Positions 46,181-55,327 of a DNA stretch of 64,000 bases are shown piece after piece; the first letter of the stretch is position 1, and each line of letters starts with the position of its first letter. The position numbers were made by a program, and so were the translations under genes. Below the pieces are notes generated by a model that worked only from the letters and a program-made list of their open reading frames with translations, did not search any database and was not told the DNA's origin. The DNA is taken from assembly GCF_039534915.1 (NCBI RefSeq), contig NZ_BAAAWE010000001.1, positions 7,998,001 to 8,062,000 on the forward strand, written 5' to 3'. Origin of the DNA: Streptomyces roseofulvus. Its GTDB lineage: Bacteria > Actinomycetota > Actinomycetes > Streptomycetales > Streptomycetaceae.

Positions 46181-47401
46181 TCAGAGGAGATACGTCACTG
46201 CCGGGAAGGCTCGGGTCGGCCCGTCGAGCAGGTGCGCTCGACGGTGGCGCAGGTGCTCGTCGAAGAACGCGAGCGGGTACGCCTGCTGGATCTTGACCGC
46301 CTGGTCGGGATCGAGGGTGCCGATCACGGCCTGGAGCTGCTGCTCGTTCCATCCGAACACCTTCGCCACCTGGGGGAACAGCGCCTCGTTGTCGCCGTAG
46401 GAGATGTGGACGGCGCCCTGGGCCTGGATGTCCAGCCGCCAGCCCCGCAGGTGTGACCAGAACGCCGCGGCTGCGGGATTCGTGGCCCGGCCGAACTCGG
46501 CGGACATCATCATGAAGGGCCGGTCCAGGTCTCCGGCCAGTGGCGGGTTCATCTCCATCGGTGCGTCGATGCTCAGTCCGGCCCGGATACGCTCGTCCGC
46601 GAGCATGGCGCAGGCGGTGGCGGTCCCGCCCTTCGACCAGCCGAACGCGCCCATGCGCCGTGGGTCGAGGGAGCCGAGCAGGCCGGCCGGCAGCTTCCTC
46701 TGGTCGACGTCGGGATTGCGCCCCTCGGCGAGGTCCTCCACGCAGTCGAGAATGAAGCGCAGGTCGGCGGCGAAATCTCCGGGTCGCGTCGGCGCCTGCC
46801 TGTCGCGGAGCGGGACGGCGATCCGGCCGTCGGGGAACTCGGTGTAGGTGTCGTACTGGTGAGCCACCGTCAGGACCGCGAACCCGTGACTGGCGAGCTC
46901 CTGGACGATGACGGTGTGGTCGCCCTGGTGGCTGTGCGCGCCGTGCGAGAACACCACCACGGGCAGCCGTCGGCCCGATCGCCTCACCGGAGCGCCCACG
47001 TGGCCTGCGGAGAGCGGCCCCACGGAGGCGAGGTCGCTGAAGCCGGCGTCGGCAACGAAGGCCCGGAATGCGCCGGGCGGCATCCAGGGCGCCACCGGGT
47101 ACCGGTGGACGTCCCGGGCGGGGTACCAGACGGTGGCCGTCAGCTCGCGGAAGTGGCCGGAGCCCGCGATGGCGTCCGGACGCGACCGATCGACGAGGTG
47201 CAGCTGGACCGTGCCCACCGGGTGCGGTCCGGTCGGCTTGGGCAGCCTGAGCCGCGTCGCGGCGGGATCGGCCGCGGCCGGGCCGGCCCACGCGGGACCG
47301 GAAAGGGCGACGAGCGGCATGGCGGCCCCGCTGCCCAGAGCAGCTCGCAGCACACTGCGGCGCGTCATGCCCTTCCGGCTGTCGAACGGCGTGATGGTCA
47401 T
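46181..47401 (-). CDS. Tat-exported PAF-acetylhydrolase-like lipase/esterase
   Basis: 406 residues. AGGAGG precedes ATG 47401. The N-terminus has a twin-arginine signal (TRRSVLRAALGSGAAMP) ending near AGPAA. Catalytic features are LPVVVFSHGAHSHQGDHTV (oxyanion loop), GAFGWSKGGTATACA (a GxSxG-like elbow, GWSKG) and GAVHISYGD (His region). ELTATVWYPA near residue 85 resembles PAF-AH family hydrolases. It would act on phospholipid or ester substrates outside the cell. Confidence 0.85.
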   Translation of the reverse strand: MTITPFDSRKGMTRRSVLRAALGSGAAMPLVALSGPAWAGPAAADPAATRLRLPKPTGPHPVGTVQLHLVDRSRPDAIAGSGHFRELTATVWYPARDVHRYPVAPWMPPGAFRAFVADAGFSDLASVGPLSAGHVGAPVRRSGRRLPVVVFSHGAHSHQGDHTVIVQELASHGFAVLTVAHQYDTYTEFPDGRIAVPLRDRQAPTRPGDFAADLRFILDCVEDLAEGRNPDVDQRKLPAGLLGSLDPRRMGAFGWSKGGTATACAMLADERIRAGLSIDAPMEMNPPLAGDLDRPFMMMSAEFGRATNPAAAAFWSHLRGWRLDIQAQGAVHISYGDNEALFPQVAKVFGWNEQQLQAVIGTLDPDQAVKIQQAYPLAFFDEHLRHRRAHLLDGPTRAFPAVTYLL

Positions 47402-47550
47402 GGGACCTCCTGTGGGGACGGAACGTCGACCGTGCCGCGCCGGGCAGTCCGTGGGCACGGGGGAACACTGTCAAGTGCCACCCCCGCGCAGCATCGGCCC
47501 ACGGGCCGACAACTCGTCGGGGCATCGGCCCACGGGTTTACACCCCGGGG

Positions 47551-48054
47551 TTGACGCGGTCGGCGGTGCCATCCGATCGCGAGGCCGTCCCGATCACCTC
47601 GGGCTCACGGTCCAGCAGGACCGGTGACACACGACACCGCTGTCGAGACTCGGGTTCTTGCTCGACTTGTGCGGTGTCAGGCGACTACGAGGGCGCGCGT
47701 GCCACACTGGCGCGGTGCGCGTCGCAGGAGGCGGTGCAGGGGAGAACGGATCGCAGTTTGTCCCGGTGGATCGTGCTTGCCATACCCGTCGACGGTGTCG
47801 GCGAGACGGATCGAGACGCACGAACGCTCGCGGAGTTCGACGGCAGTGCGGTGGAAGCCGAATCGGCCTTGCTGGAGGCGGCGAACACGTACGAGCACAG
47901 GCTCTGGACGGTGATGCGGCGAGAGATCTTCAAGTGCTCCAGCCGCTCCTACTTCCTCCGCATCCACGGCCGGATGGATACGTACGGGATTGTGCTGCAG
48001 CTCGCTGAGCTTGTCCACGACACCGCGGAGTCCACAAGCAAGTACTCCGCCTGA
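47551..48054 (+). CDS. Hypothetical protein, start uncertain
   Basis: The frame is open from 47551, giving 167 residues; the last 80 read like a real protein: TLAEFDGSAVEAESALLEAAN, TYEHRLWTVMRREIFKCSS and RSYFLRIHGRMDTYGIVLQ. The first 60 residues are Ser/Arg/Thr-rich and may not be coding, so translation may start further in. No family is recognised. Its 3' end lies 950 bases before an IS. Confidence 0.4.
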   Translation: MTRSAVPSDREAVPITSGSRSSRTGDTRHRCRDSGSCSTCAVSGDYEGARATLARCASQEAVQGRTDRSLSRWIVLAIPVDGVGETDRDARTLAEFDGSAVEAESALLEAANTYEHRLWTVMRREIFKCSSRSYFLRIHGRMDTYGIVLQLAELVHDTAESTSKYSA

Positions 48055-49007
48055 AGACGACTGAGCACAGAAGTAGCGTCGAACCGAGAACGGGACGCGC
48101 CTCTCGCGGTCGGCAACGGCACGACAGCCGTCGCGGCCTCCGCCCATAGCCGGCGTGGCCCACCGACCCCGCCCTCCTCACTCCCGACCGGGGCATCAGC
48201 GCCCGTGGCCCCCGGGTCGACGACGATCTCGTACTGGACCCGGACGAGCCTGTGTCCCCGCGCCGAGCCCCTCAACGATTCCCCACGCGCCGTGGAAAGC
48301 CCCCGGACATCCTGCTGATGGCGACTGCGTTCCCGACTACTGAGCGGGCCGACGACGGCCCGTGGTCTCCGTGCAGTCGCCTCCTCGGCACGGCCCACGG
48401 CGCCCACCGCACACTGCACTTCGCCAGGCCCTGGAGGAAACCGCGCACCGGCGGTCTGATCCGCACCGACGCCGACCGCACCGTCGACGCCCGTGATTTG
48501 CCCGCCGGCGCCCGCACCCCTCAGCAAGGAATCGCCCAGACGCGGCCAGGACGTCGGGCGCCTCGATGGCGGCGAAGAGGGCCACGAGCCGTGACTGCTC
48601 CGACCCGACGCCTCGGCATGGTGGGGGAGGCCAGGCCCGGCCAAGGGAAGCAGCTGCCGCCAGAAGGCGTCCACCTGATCCCTGGGTGCGCGAGAACCCT
48701 TCTTCAGGGTGTTGGTATGCCCGTTGTTTCCCTCATGGGACTCCGCCTTCCCGCAGGCTGTGAATCAAGGGCATTCTCGCGACTCTGAAGGCTGCATGCC
48801 TGCGCCCGGTTCGGCCTGGTCAGCCAGGTATCCGTTGCGATCGTGAGCCGGGCCAGAACCGGACAAGGTGATCCCACGGTGGCGATCTGCTCATCCCCGC
48901 ACCGAGTTGCGGAGCAACGCTCAAGTGACGAGCTGACGCCATCTCGGATGCAAGTTACACACAGAGTGCTAGCCTCCTCACCAGCCAAGAGGGGGGTACC
49001 GAGTGAA
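48055..49007. other. Gene-free region with an interrupted gene start at its right end
   Basis: No complete gene. At its end, AGAGGGGGG is followed 6 bases later by GTG AAG AAG CTA CTG (49003), giving MKKLLSLFQ-, and the frame then runs into the IS. This looks like the start of an exported protein cut by the IS insertion. The rest shows weak, frame-hopping coding signals. Confidence 0.4.
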
Positions 49008-49846
49008 GAAGCTACTGAGCCTTTTCCAACCTCACGCTGACGCGTGGTGAAGGACGAGGACGGCCTGGACGACCGCTGTGATGCGGTTGGTGCTGCAGCG
49101 GAGCTTCCGTAGGAGACGCCAGCCCTTCAGGGTGGCCATGGCCTGTTCGCCGAGGCAGCGGATCTTGGCGTGCGTGCTGTTGTGGCGGCGCTGCCACCGC
49201 TTGAGTCGACGGCCGCGGAAGGGCACCCGGATGGAGCCGCCGGCGCCCTGGTATGCCTTGTCGGCCCAGCACTTGAGGTCGGCTTCGGTGAGAGCTTCGA
49301 CGATCCCGTGAGTGCGGGCGGCGGTCAGGTCGTGGGTGGAGCCGGGCGACGCGGGCGAGGCCCACAACAGGCGGCCGAACGGGTCGGTGAGGACCTGGAC
49401 GTTCATGCCGTGGCGTTTATGTTTCCCCGAGTAGTACGGGGTGTCGGCGGCGATCTGGTCGATCGGCAGCAGAGTGCCGTCCAAGATCACGAACGCCTTG
49501 GTCCGCGCGATGCGCATCGCCTCGGCCAGGGTGGGCGCGAGCGCGGCCAGGACGTCGACGGCCTCGCGTATGTAGCGGTATGCGGTCGCGATGCCGATAC
49601 CGAACCCGGCGGCGAGCCGGGCGTAGGTGTCGCCGCATCGCAGATGGGCCAGAACGAGCAGAGCCTGACGACCGGTGGTCAGACGCCGCCACCGGGTCCC
49701 GATCTCTTGCCGCCTGGCTGTCAGACGCCCGGTCAGGAACCGCAGGGTGCGACTGGACAGGTCGATCGAGGACGGGTAGGCAAGCACGCGAAGCTCCTGG
49801 CGGACACGGGTGATCTTGGTCGAGAAACCCGTCTACCAGGAGCTTC
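49008..49846 (-). mobile_element. IS5-superfamily insertion sequence, complete, about 839 bp
   Basis: Short imperfect terminal repeats GAAGCTACTG (49008) and CAGGAGCTTC (49837-49846) bound a single transposase gene. The 5' end also carries an inner inverted copy (GAAGCTCCTGG near 49789). A truncated copy of its 5' end, in opposite orientation, lies at 53133. Exact ends and target duplication were not resolved. Confidence 0.65.
49032..49787 (-). CDS. IS5-family DDE transposase
   Basis: 251 residues. The HTH region SIDLSSRTLRFLTGRLTARRQEIGTRWRRL precedes a DDE_Tnp_4-like core: DGTLLPID (first Asp), HDLTAA (second Asp in the STHDLT motif) and CLGEQAMATLKGWR (the Glu within a CxxE-like motif). 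The reading frame is intact, so the element may be active. Confidence 0.85.
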   Translation of the reverse strand: MLAYPSSIDLSSRTLRFLTGRLTARRQEIGTRWRRLTTGRQALLVLAHLRCGDTYARLAAGFGIGIATAYRYIREAVDVLAALAPTLAEAMRIARTKAFVILDGTLLPIDQIAADTPYYSGKHKRHGMNVQVLTDPFGRLLWASPASPGSTHDLTAARTHGIVEALTEADLKCWADKAYQGAGGSIRVPFRGRRLKRWQRRHNSTHAKIRCLGEQAMATLKGWRLLRKLRCSTNRITAVVQAVLVLHHASA

Positions 49847-49952
49847 GTCGTTCCGCAGTTCCGTCCAACACGTGTGACTGAGCGCTTCAGTTGGCCGGTT
49901 GAGCGTTGACCGGGCAGGTGCGCCGTATCCCCGTGCGGGCGCCGTCCCCGTT

Positions 49953-50552
49953 CTACTCCACCGGCTCGCGCCAGGCGGCGACGAGATCCTGGAAGCCCGA
50001 GAAACGGGTGCCAGGAACAGTCTCACCACTGATCGTCTCGCCGTTGAGCCAGCAGATGTCGAAGATGTCGGTCTCGGTGTCGAGGAGGCAGCACACACCA
50101 CCGGTGGTGGCGGTGAGGTCGGTGAAGACATTCCTGACGCTTGCGGACTGCACGAACATCCGGCTCATGCTCGAGGTAGCGGCGGTGAACTGCAGTGACG
50201 CAAAGTTCGGGTGCCATGCGGGGGAGAACCTGACCGTCAGGTAGATGTACCCGACCGACACCCGTCCCTGCTCGTCGACCCTGTCGGAATCGCGGAGGAA
50301 GACCTCGCGCACCGCGTCGTCGACGCCGACGACGATCGAGGTGTCCAGTTCGAGCGAGCCGCCTGCCGAACAGTCGACCGGTTCGCTCTTGAACTTCGAG
50401 GTGAACGGCACGATCACCTGCTCTCCGCCCGGCAGGGTCACCGGAAGCGGCGGCGTCTCGCGGCCTTGGGGGGCGAGCACGGCCAGCCGGGTCAGCGCTC
50501 TCGCAACGTTGCGAGGGGGCATGAAGATCTTATAGCTGTAGTCCAGCCCCAT
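49953..50552 (-). CDS. Hypothetical protein
   Basis: 199 residues starting MGLDYSYKIFMPPRNVARAL. The sequence has good codon bias and lacks signal peptides or TM helices. It includes VGYIYLTVRFSPAWHPNFASLQFTAATSSMSRMFVQS and VCCLLDTETDIFDICWLNGE. The style resembles small beta-rich cytoplasmic proteins of Streptomyces whose function is unknown. It lies between two IS-derived pieces and may have been carried in by them. Confidence 0.75.
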   Translation of the reverse strand: MGLDYSYKIFMPPRNVARALTRLAVLAPQGRETPPLPVTLPGGEQVIVPFTSKFKSEPVDCSAGGSLELDTSIVVGVDDAVREVFLRDSDRVDEQGRVSVGYIYLTVRFSPAWHPNFASLQFTAATSSMSRMFVQSASVRNVFTDLTATTGGVCCLLDTETDIFDICWLNGETISGETVPGTRFSGFQDLVAAWREPVE

Positions 50553-51328
50553 ACCGTCCCGCCTCCCCTGTCCTGAACCGTCATCCTGTCATGATCGGGA
50601 TCGATCGCCCAGTTGATTCCAACGTGGCTGACTTCGTCCGGACGCAGTCGGCAACGCAGCGCTCAGTCACAACACGCGGCCCCGCCGGCAGGTTGGAAAT
50701 GGCTCAAGGTCGATAGCGTGACCGAGCCTCTTCCCCTGCTGTGAAGGCGCGACTCCTGGCTGATGGGGTCATGGCTGACTGCGAAGTCATCGTCGCCGGT
50801 TGTGCGAGTTCGTGCGGAGATGGGCGCGGGTGAGCACCGCACCGCAATGCCGTCCGCTCGGCGCCGGCACCCCCGACCGGCTCCCGCCTGACCAGTGAGC
50901 CCCGCACCGGCGCCCGCAACCCCGCCGCCCACGAGTGGACTGCCGCCTCGACTGCCTGGCGCTCGCGCTGCGCACCTGTCGACGGCACCTCGGCGCCGGC
51001 CCCGTTGGCCCCGACCCCGACCCCGCCCCGCAGGAGCAGAACGTCGCTTCTTGTGGCGTGATCATTCGTTGGTCCCTGCATGACGGATCTCGTCGAGCGG
51101 CTGGCGTCGGAGAAGTTATGGGTGTTGTTGAGGCGGATGGTGCCGCCGACAGGGAGCCTCTTCCATCCTGAAGTGCATTCCTCGGGTCCTCAGTTGCCGC
51201 GGGTTGGCCCTTGAGGAAGCTGTCCGTGGACGGTCTCGCCGCAGGATCACCCTCACTCGCCACGTCCGGTTGTGTGGATGTGCGCCAGCCCCCCTGGCAG
51301 GGTGCGGAGACCAAACAGGGAGGGACCC
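50553..51328. other. Gene-free region with a second IS5 remnant
   Basis: Contains the 5' transposase scrap at 51080-51155. The other 650 bases have no gene I can support. The MBL-fold gene promoter should lie in the last 150 bases. Confidence 0.4.
51080..51155 (+). pseudogene. N-terminal IS5-family transposase fragment
   Basis: MTDLVERLASEKLWVLLRRMVPPT is a typical start of Streptomyces IS5-group transposases (MTDLVERLVPDELW...). The frame stops after about 45 residues, which are not transposase-like beyond residue 24. Remnant of a third IS type. Confidence 0.6.
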
Positions 51329-52153
51329 ATGCTGAAGCAAGTCGCGGAGGGCGTGCTGATCCACCAGAGTGAGTTGCTTGGGAACAACACCGTTGTCGTG
51401 CAGGGCAGGGACGGCGTGCTACTCGTAGACGCCGGGATTACCGGTGCCGAGATGACCTGCCTGGCGAACGACCTTCGAGAGCTGCGCTGGCCCGTGGTGG
51501 CAGGGTTCTCGACGCATCCCGATTGGGATCACGTGCTCTGGCACGCTGAACTCGGAGAAGCGCCCCGTTACGGCACAGCCCGCTGCGCAGCCGTCATGCA
51601 GGAGGTGTTGTCGAACGCGGACTGGAAAGCCGGCGTCACCGAAGGGCTGCCCCCGGAAATCGCTGAGGACACACCGCTCGACCTGTACGGCCTGATCACT
51701 GGCCTGCCTGCTGAAACCACGCAGCTTCCCTGGGACGGCCCCAAGGCGCGGATCATTGAGCATCCGGCGCATGCCCCGGGCCATGCGGCTCTGTTGATCG
51801 AAGAACGTCGACTTCTCATCGCAGGCGACATGCTCTCCGACGTCTTCGTTCCCATGCTCAACGACACCGGCAACCCGATCGATGACTACCTGGTCGGGCT
51901 GGGGCTACTCGAGGGCGTAGCGGACGACGTCGACGTCCTCATCCCCGGACATGGGTCCCTCGCCAGAGATGAGGAGGTACGTGCAAGGATCAAACTGGAT
52001 CGAGCGTACGTGGAGGACCTACGTGACGCCCGGGTGTCCAGGGACCCACGGGTCGTATCGCCCAAGCCCGGCTGGGAGTGGGCAACCAACATCCACGAAG
52101 GGCAGGCCCGAAGCCTCGCCCGAAGAGGCAAGCGCGACGAAACGCCTGGCTAG
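51329..52153 (+). CDS. MBL-fold metallo-hydrolase
   Basis: 274 residues; AGGGAGGGA precedes the ATG. The metal motif is THPDWDH (HxDxDH: the second His of the usual HxHxDH is Asp), with GVLLVDAGIT upstream, HAPGHAALLIEERRLLIAGDML and LIPGHGSLARD completing the metallo-beta-lactamase fold. Substrate unknown. The IS at 52150 is inserted at its stop codon: TAG (52151-52153) is at the IS boundary. The protein is probably complete. Confidence 0.82.
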   Translation: MLKQVAEGVLIHQSELLGNNTVVVQGRDGVLLVDAGITGAEMTCLANDLRELRWPVVAGFSTHPDWDHVLWHAELGEAPRYGTARCAAVMQEVLSNADWKAGVTEGLPPEIAEDTPLDLYGLITGLPAETTQLPWDGPKARIIEHPAHAPGHAALLIEERRLLIAGDMLSDVFVPMLNDTGNPIDDYLVGLGLLEGVADDVDVLIPGHGSLARDEEVRARIKLDRAYVEDLRDARVSRDPRVVSPKPGWEWATNIHEGQARSLARRGKRDETPG

Positions 52154-53046
52154 GTCGTGTCTTCAATTGATCTTGAGTGGTGGATCATGGTCGGGTGATA
52201 CGTCGCCATGAACTGTCCGATGCCGAGTGGGAGTTCGTCCGGCCGCTGCTGCCTGCGCCCTTGCGGGGCCGGAAGCGGTTGGACGACCGAAGAGTCCTCA
52301 ACGGGATCGTGTGGAAGTTCCGCACCGGCACCGCCTGGCGGGATGTGCCCGAGAGGTACGGGCCGTGGCAAACGCTGCACACCCGCTTCCGCCGGTGGGC
52401 CCTGGACGGGACCTTCGAGCGGATGCTGCGGGCCGCGCAGGCAAAGGCGGACGCGGCCGGGGACATCGACTGGCTGGTGTCGGTCGACTCCACCGTCGTG
52501 CGAGCCCACCAGCATGCCGCCGGGGCCCGAAAAGGGGGCTCTGCCCACCGGCACTCGGACGCTCCCGGGGCGGCCTGACCAGCAAAATCCACCTTGCCTG
52601 TGACGCCTTCGGCCGCCCGCTCGCCTTCGTGGTCACGGGCGGGAACACCAACGACTGCACGCAGTTCACCGCCGTGATGGACGCGATACGAGTGCCCCGC
52701 ATCGGCCCCGGACGGCCCCGCATCAGGCCCGCCCACGTCCTGGGCGATAAGGGCTACAGCTCCAAAGCCATCCGCACCTGGCTGCGACGGCGCGGTATCA
52801 GCCACACCATCCCCGAGCGATCCGACCAGGTCCGCAACCGGCTCCGGCGCGGCAGCCGCGGCGGACGCCCGCCAGCCTTCGACAAGCAGCTCTACAAGCG
52901 CCGCAACGTGGTGGAGCGGTGTTTCAACCGCCTCAAGCAGTGGCGCGGCATCGCGACCCGCTACGACAAGACCGCCGAGTCCTACCAAGCAGCCGTCACC
53001 CTCGCCTCGCTCCTGATGTGGGCGTGACATTGAAGACAACTCCTAG
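52150..53046 (+). mobile_element. IS5-family insertion sequence (IS427-group-like), about 897 bp
   Basis: Ends share CTAGG, 2-3 variable bases, then TGTCTTCAAT in inverted orientation at 52150 and 53046. CTAG at both ends suggests insertion at a TA target. Inside are two overlapping frames of one transposase. The left end meets the stop codon of the MBL gene. Confidence 0.75.
52195..53027 (+). CDS. IS5-family transposase, two frames joined by programmed -1 frameshift
   Basis: Frame A (52195-52578) starts IRRHELSDAEWEFVRPLLPAP and holds WLVSVDSTVVRAHQHAAGA, with the first Asp. Frame B (to 53027) holds GGLTSKIHLACDAFGRPLAFVVTGGN, the second Asp in VLGDKGYSS and NVVERCFNRLKQWRGIATRYDK with the Glu. 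The switch lies at A-AAA-GGGGG (52530-52538), where a -1 slip of the lysine tRNA joins them. IS427-group elements commonly work this way. Confidence 0.75.
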
Positions 53047-53132
53047 CAGGCTGCTTCCGCCACAAGCCCCCTGTCAGCGGGCCACTTCAGAGCCGCCAGC
53101 GCTGAACGCGTTGGACTGTCCTGCCCAGCTAT

Positions 53133-53420
53133 GAAGCTCCTGGTAAACGGGTTTCTCGACCAAGATCACCCGTGTCCGCAAGGAGCTTCGCGTGCTTGAC
53201 TATCCGTCCGTCCTCCATCGACTTGTCCTCCAACCGCACCTTGCGGTTCTTGGTCGGAGAACTGACGGCCAGCCGCCGGGACATCGGGACGCGGTGGCGG
53301 TGACCTCCCGTGGCACGCCAGGCCCTGCTTGCCCTGGCCCTCCTGCGGTGACGCCTACGCCCAGCTCGCGGCCGGGTTCGGCATCGGGATCGCCACCGTC
53401 CATCATCGGCATCTCACCCT
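53133..53420 (+). pseudogene. Truncated copy of the IS at 49008 (5' end only)
   Basis: GAAGCTCCTGG and the following leader match the 5' end of the complete element. The transposase start follows in broken frames: SIDLSSNRTLRFLVGELTASRRDIGTRW, then GDAYAQLAAGFGIGIATVH, after which the sequence leaves the element. It is inverted relative to the complete copy. Confidence 0.7.
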
Positions 53421-53479
53421 GGGACGGCGGGAAGAGCGGGCTCGGTTCGAAGATCTGTTCTTCCGGGCGGGGCGGTCTT

Positions 53480-53980
53480 ATGATCACCGGCATGCACTCC
53501 GCCCTGGTCCTGATCGACCTGATGCCGCGCATCATCGCTCTTCCTCTCGCTCCCCACACGGGAGTGGAAGTGCTGGAGCGCGGCCGCGAGCTGGCCGAGT
53601 CGTTCCGGGCACGGAAGCGACCCGTGGTGATGGTACGGGTGGAACGTCCGGGCGTCGCGGAACAGCCGCCCGGCAGCGACTTCGCCGACGGCCTGGTGCA
53701 CGACGGCGACATCGTGGTGGTCAAGCAAACGGTCGGTGCCTTCTACGGAACCGGCCTGGATGAGCGCCTGCGCGCCCTGGACGTGGACACGCTGGTGATC
53801 GCCGGACTGGTGACCACGATGGGCGTCGAGTCCACTGCGCGGGCCGCGTCCGACTACGGTTACCAGCTGGAGTTCGTGGTCGACGCGATGTCCGGACTGG
53901 CCGCGGACGAACACGACTTCGCCGTGGAGCGTGTCTTCCCCCGCTTCGGCGAGGTGCGGAAGACCTCTGACTACCGGTGA
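53480..53980 (+). CDS. Isochorismatase-family hydrolase-like protein
   Basis: 166 residues from ATG 53480 (ATG 53492 is an alternative). The fold starts HSALVLIDLMPRIIAL (Asp), then VVKQTVGAFYGTGLDERL (Lys), and LVIAGLVTTMGVESTARAASDYG. The catalytic Cys of the usual TxxCVxxTxR motif is absent (TTMGVEST), so hydrolytic activity is doubtful or uses another nucleophile. The gene begins about 60 bases after the IS remnant. Confidence 0.75.
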   Translation: MITGMHSALVLIDLMPRIIALPLAPHTGVEVLERGRELAESFRARKRPVVMVRVERPGVAEQPPGSDFADGLVHDGDIVVVKQTVGAFYGTGLDERLRALDVDTLVIAGLVTTMGVESTARAASDYGYQLEFVVDAMSGLAADEHDFAVERVFPRFGEVRKTSDYR

Positions 53981-54362
53981 CACCGCCCCACGTGCCCTCG
54001 TTCACTGACTAGCCGGGGGCCCAGGAGCGTCGTCGCCGGAACAGCGGCCGGCACCTTGCCCCATCGTCGGCGGCATGGAGCTGCGCCGCGTCCCCTCCAC
54101 CGTGCGCCGGGAGACGGTCGCTCGAACCGATCTCGTCGGATCCGGCCGTATCCCGGCGCGGAACACTGTCGCGTGGCGCATGCCGGGCATACCCGACCCC
54201 GGCAGCCCCGGCAGCCCCGGCAGCCCCGGCAGCCCGGCCCGGTCCACCCGGGCCCCGAAGCGTCCGCAGCATCAGTCGCCCGCCCAGTGTGGTGCGGCCC
54301 GGCAAGGGCCCGGCCCCGCCCCCGAGATGGAGGGCAGGGCCGGACCGATCCAAGGTGAGACG
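53981..54362. other. Gene-free region with a 9-bp tandem repeat
   Basis: No supportable gene. The repeat at 54199-54238 makes open frames that encode collagen-like Gly-Leu-Pro repeats, which I do not accept as a gene. Confidence 0.4.
54199..54238. repeat. 9-bp tandem repeat, about 4.4 copies
   Basis: GGCAGCCCC repeats without interruption, ending GGCAGCCCGG. It lies in a gene-free gap. Confidence 0.8.
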
Positions 54363-55088
54363 TCAGGAGACGTAGAGGCGCGTGGGCTTCGGGAAGTTGC
54401 TCCGGTAGCCCTTCAGCTCACGGATGTCGGACGGCTTGAGCTTGATGCAGCCGGCCGACTTGTAGTCGCCGTTGCCGTCCCAGCGCGTCGGCTCGGTCCT
54501 GCCCTGCTTGCCGTTGGACTTCATCTCGCTGTGGATGAACAGCGCGTCGCGCTTGGTGCCCTTCTTCCCGTTCGCCTTGCACCGCTTGTCCTGGAGCTTC
54601 CAGACGATGCCGTTGATGGTGCCGGCGAAGTTGTTCTTGAAATACTCGATCTTGTAGTCGCCGCTGGGCAGCCAGCCCACGTTGCTCTGGCAGGGGTTCT
54701 GCCCGACCTTCCTCTTGGCGTTCTTCGCGTCGCCCAGGCCCGACCCCGCGCGCCAGCTGTCGAGCACGTACGAGCGCGTCTTGTCGGGGCTGATCTGCCG
54801 GACGTGGATCAGCGACAGGCGGGAGTTCGAAGGGTCCTTCTTGTTCTTCTTGAACTGGAGGTAGGTGTAGCTCCTCGCGGCCGCGGACGCCTTGGCCGTC
54901 GTCACCTCGGCCGACTGCGGAGCCGCCACCGTCGAAGCCGTCGAAGCCGTCGCCGACGCCGACACCGGGGCCGATGCCTGCGCCCCCGCCGCCGCCGGGA
55001 CCAGCCCCACCACCACGGCTGCCGCTCCCGCGGTCGCCAGGGCCTTCAGGGACCGGTGCGCGGGCTTGGCCGAACGTGTCGTGATCAT
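54363..55088 (-). CDS. Exported L,D-transpeptidase-like protein
   Basis: 241 residues. A Sec signal peptide (ALATAGAAAVVVGLVPAAAGAQA) precedes an Ala/Ser/Thr-rich linker (about 35-70). The C-domain has FIHSEM and SAGCIKLKPSDI, which match the HxS and SHGCVRL motifs of YkuD L,D-transpeptidases with Ala in place of the motif His. Cys would be the nucleophile. It likely acts on, or once acted on, peptidoglycan or is a related secreted factor. Confidence 0.7.
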   Translation of the reverse strand: MITTRSAKPAHRSLKALATAGAAAVVVGLVPAAAGAQASAPVSASATASTASTVAAPQSAEVTTAKASAAARSYTYLQFKKNKKDPSNSRLSLIHVRQISPDKTRSYVLDSWRAGSGLGDAKNAKRKVGQNPCQSNVGWLPSGDYKIEYFKNNFAGTINGIVWKLQDKRCKANGKKGTKRDALFIHSEMKSNGKQGRTEPTRWDGNGDYKSAGCIKLKPSDIRELKGYRSNFPKPTRLYVS

Positions 55089-55327
55089 GAAGGGTTCCTC
55101 CCCGTCAGTGCCCCGTGACCGGGGCTGCCTCCGGCCCCGACCGGGCCGGCAACACCGAGTTCACCAGCGCCGACGGTTGTTCAGCAGGCCCCCTCCGCCG
55201 GACCGAACAAACACGAAACCGCCGGTCGGCGACCGGATCGGCGCTTGCCGCACCCCTGGTGGGCTCCCTAGCCTGGCCCGTCGTGCGCAGACGCACCCGC
55301 GCACAGGGGGACGGGGGGAGACACACC

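Noticed and set aside
54002..54247. Collagen-like Gly-Leu-Pro / Ala-Gly repeat peptide on the minus strand
   Set aside because: It comes only from the 9-bp tandem repeat read in frame. There is no start signal or flanking coding bias.
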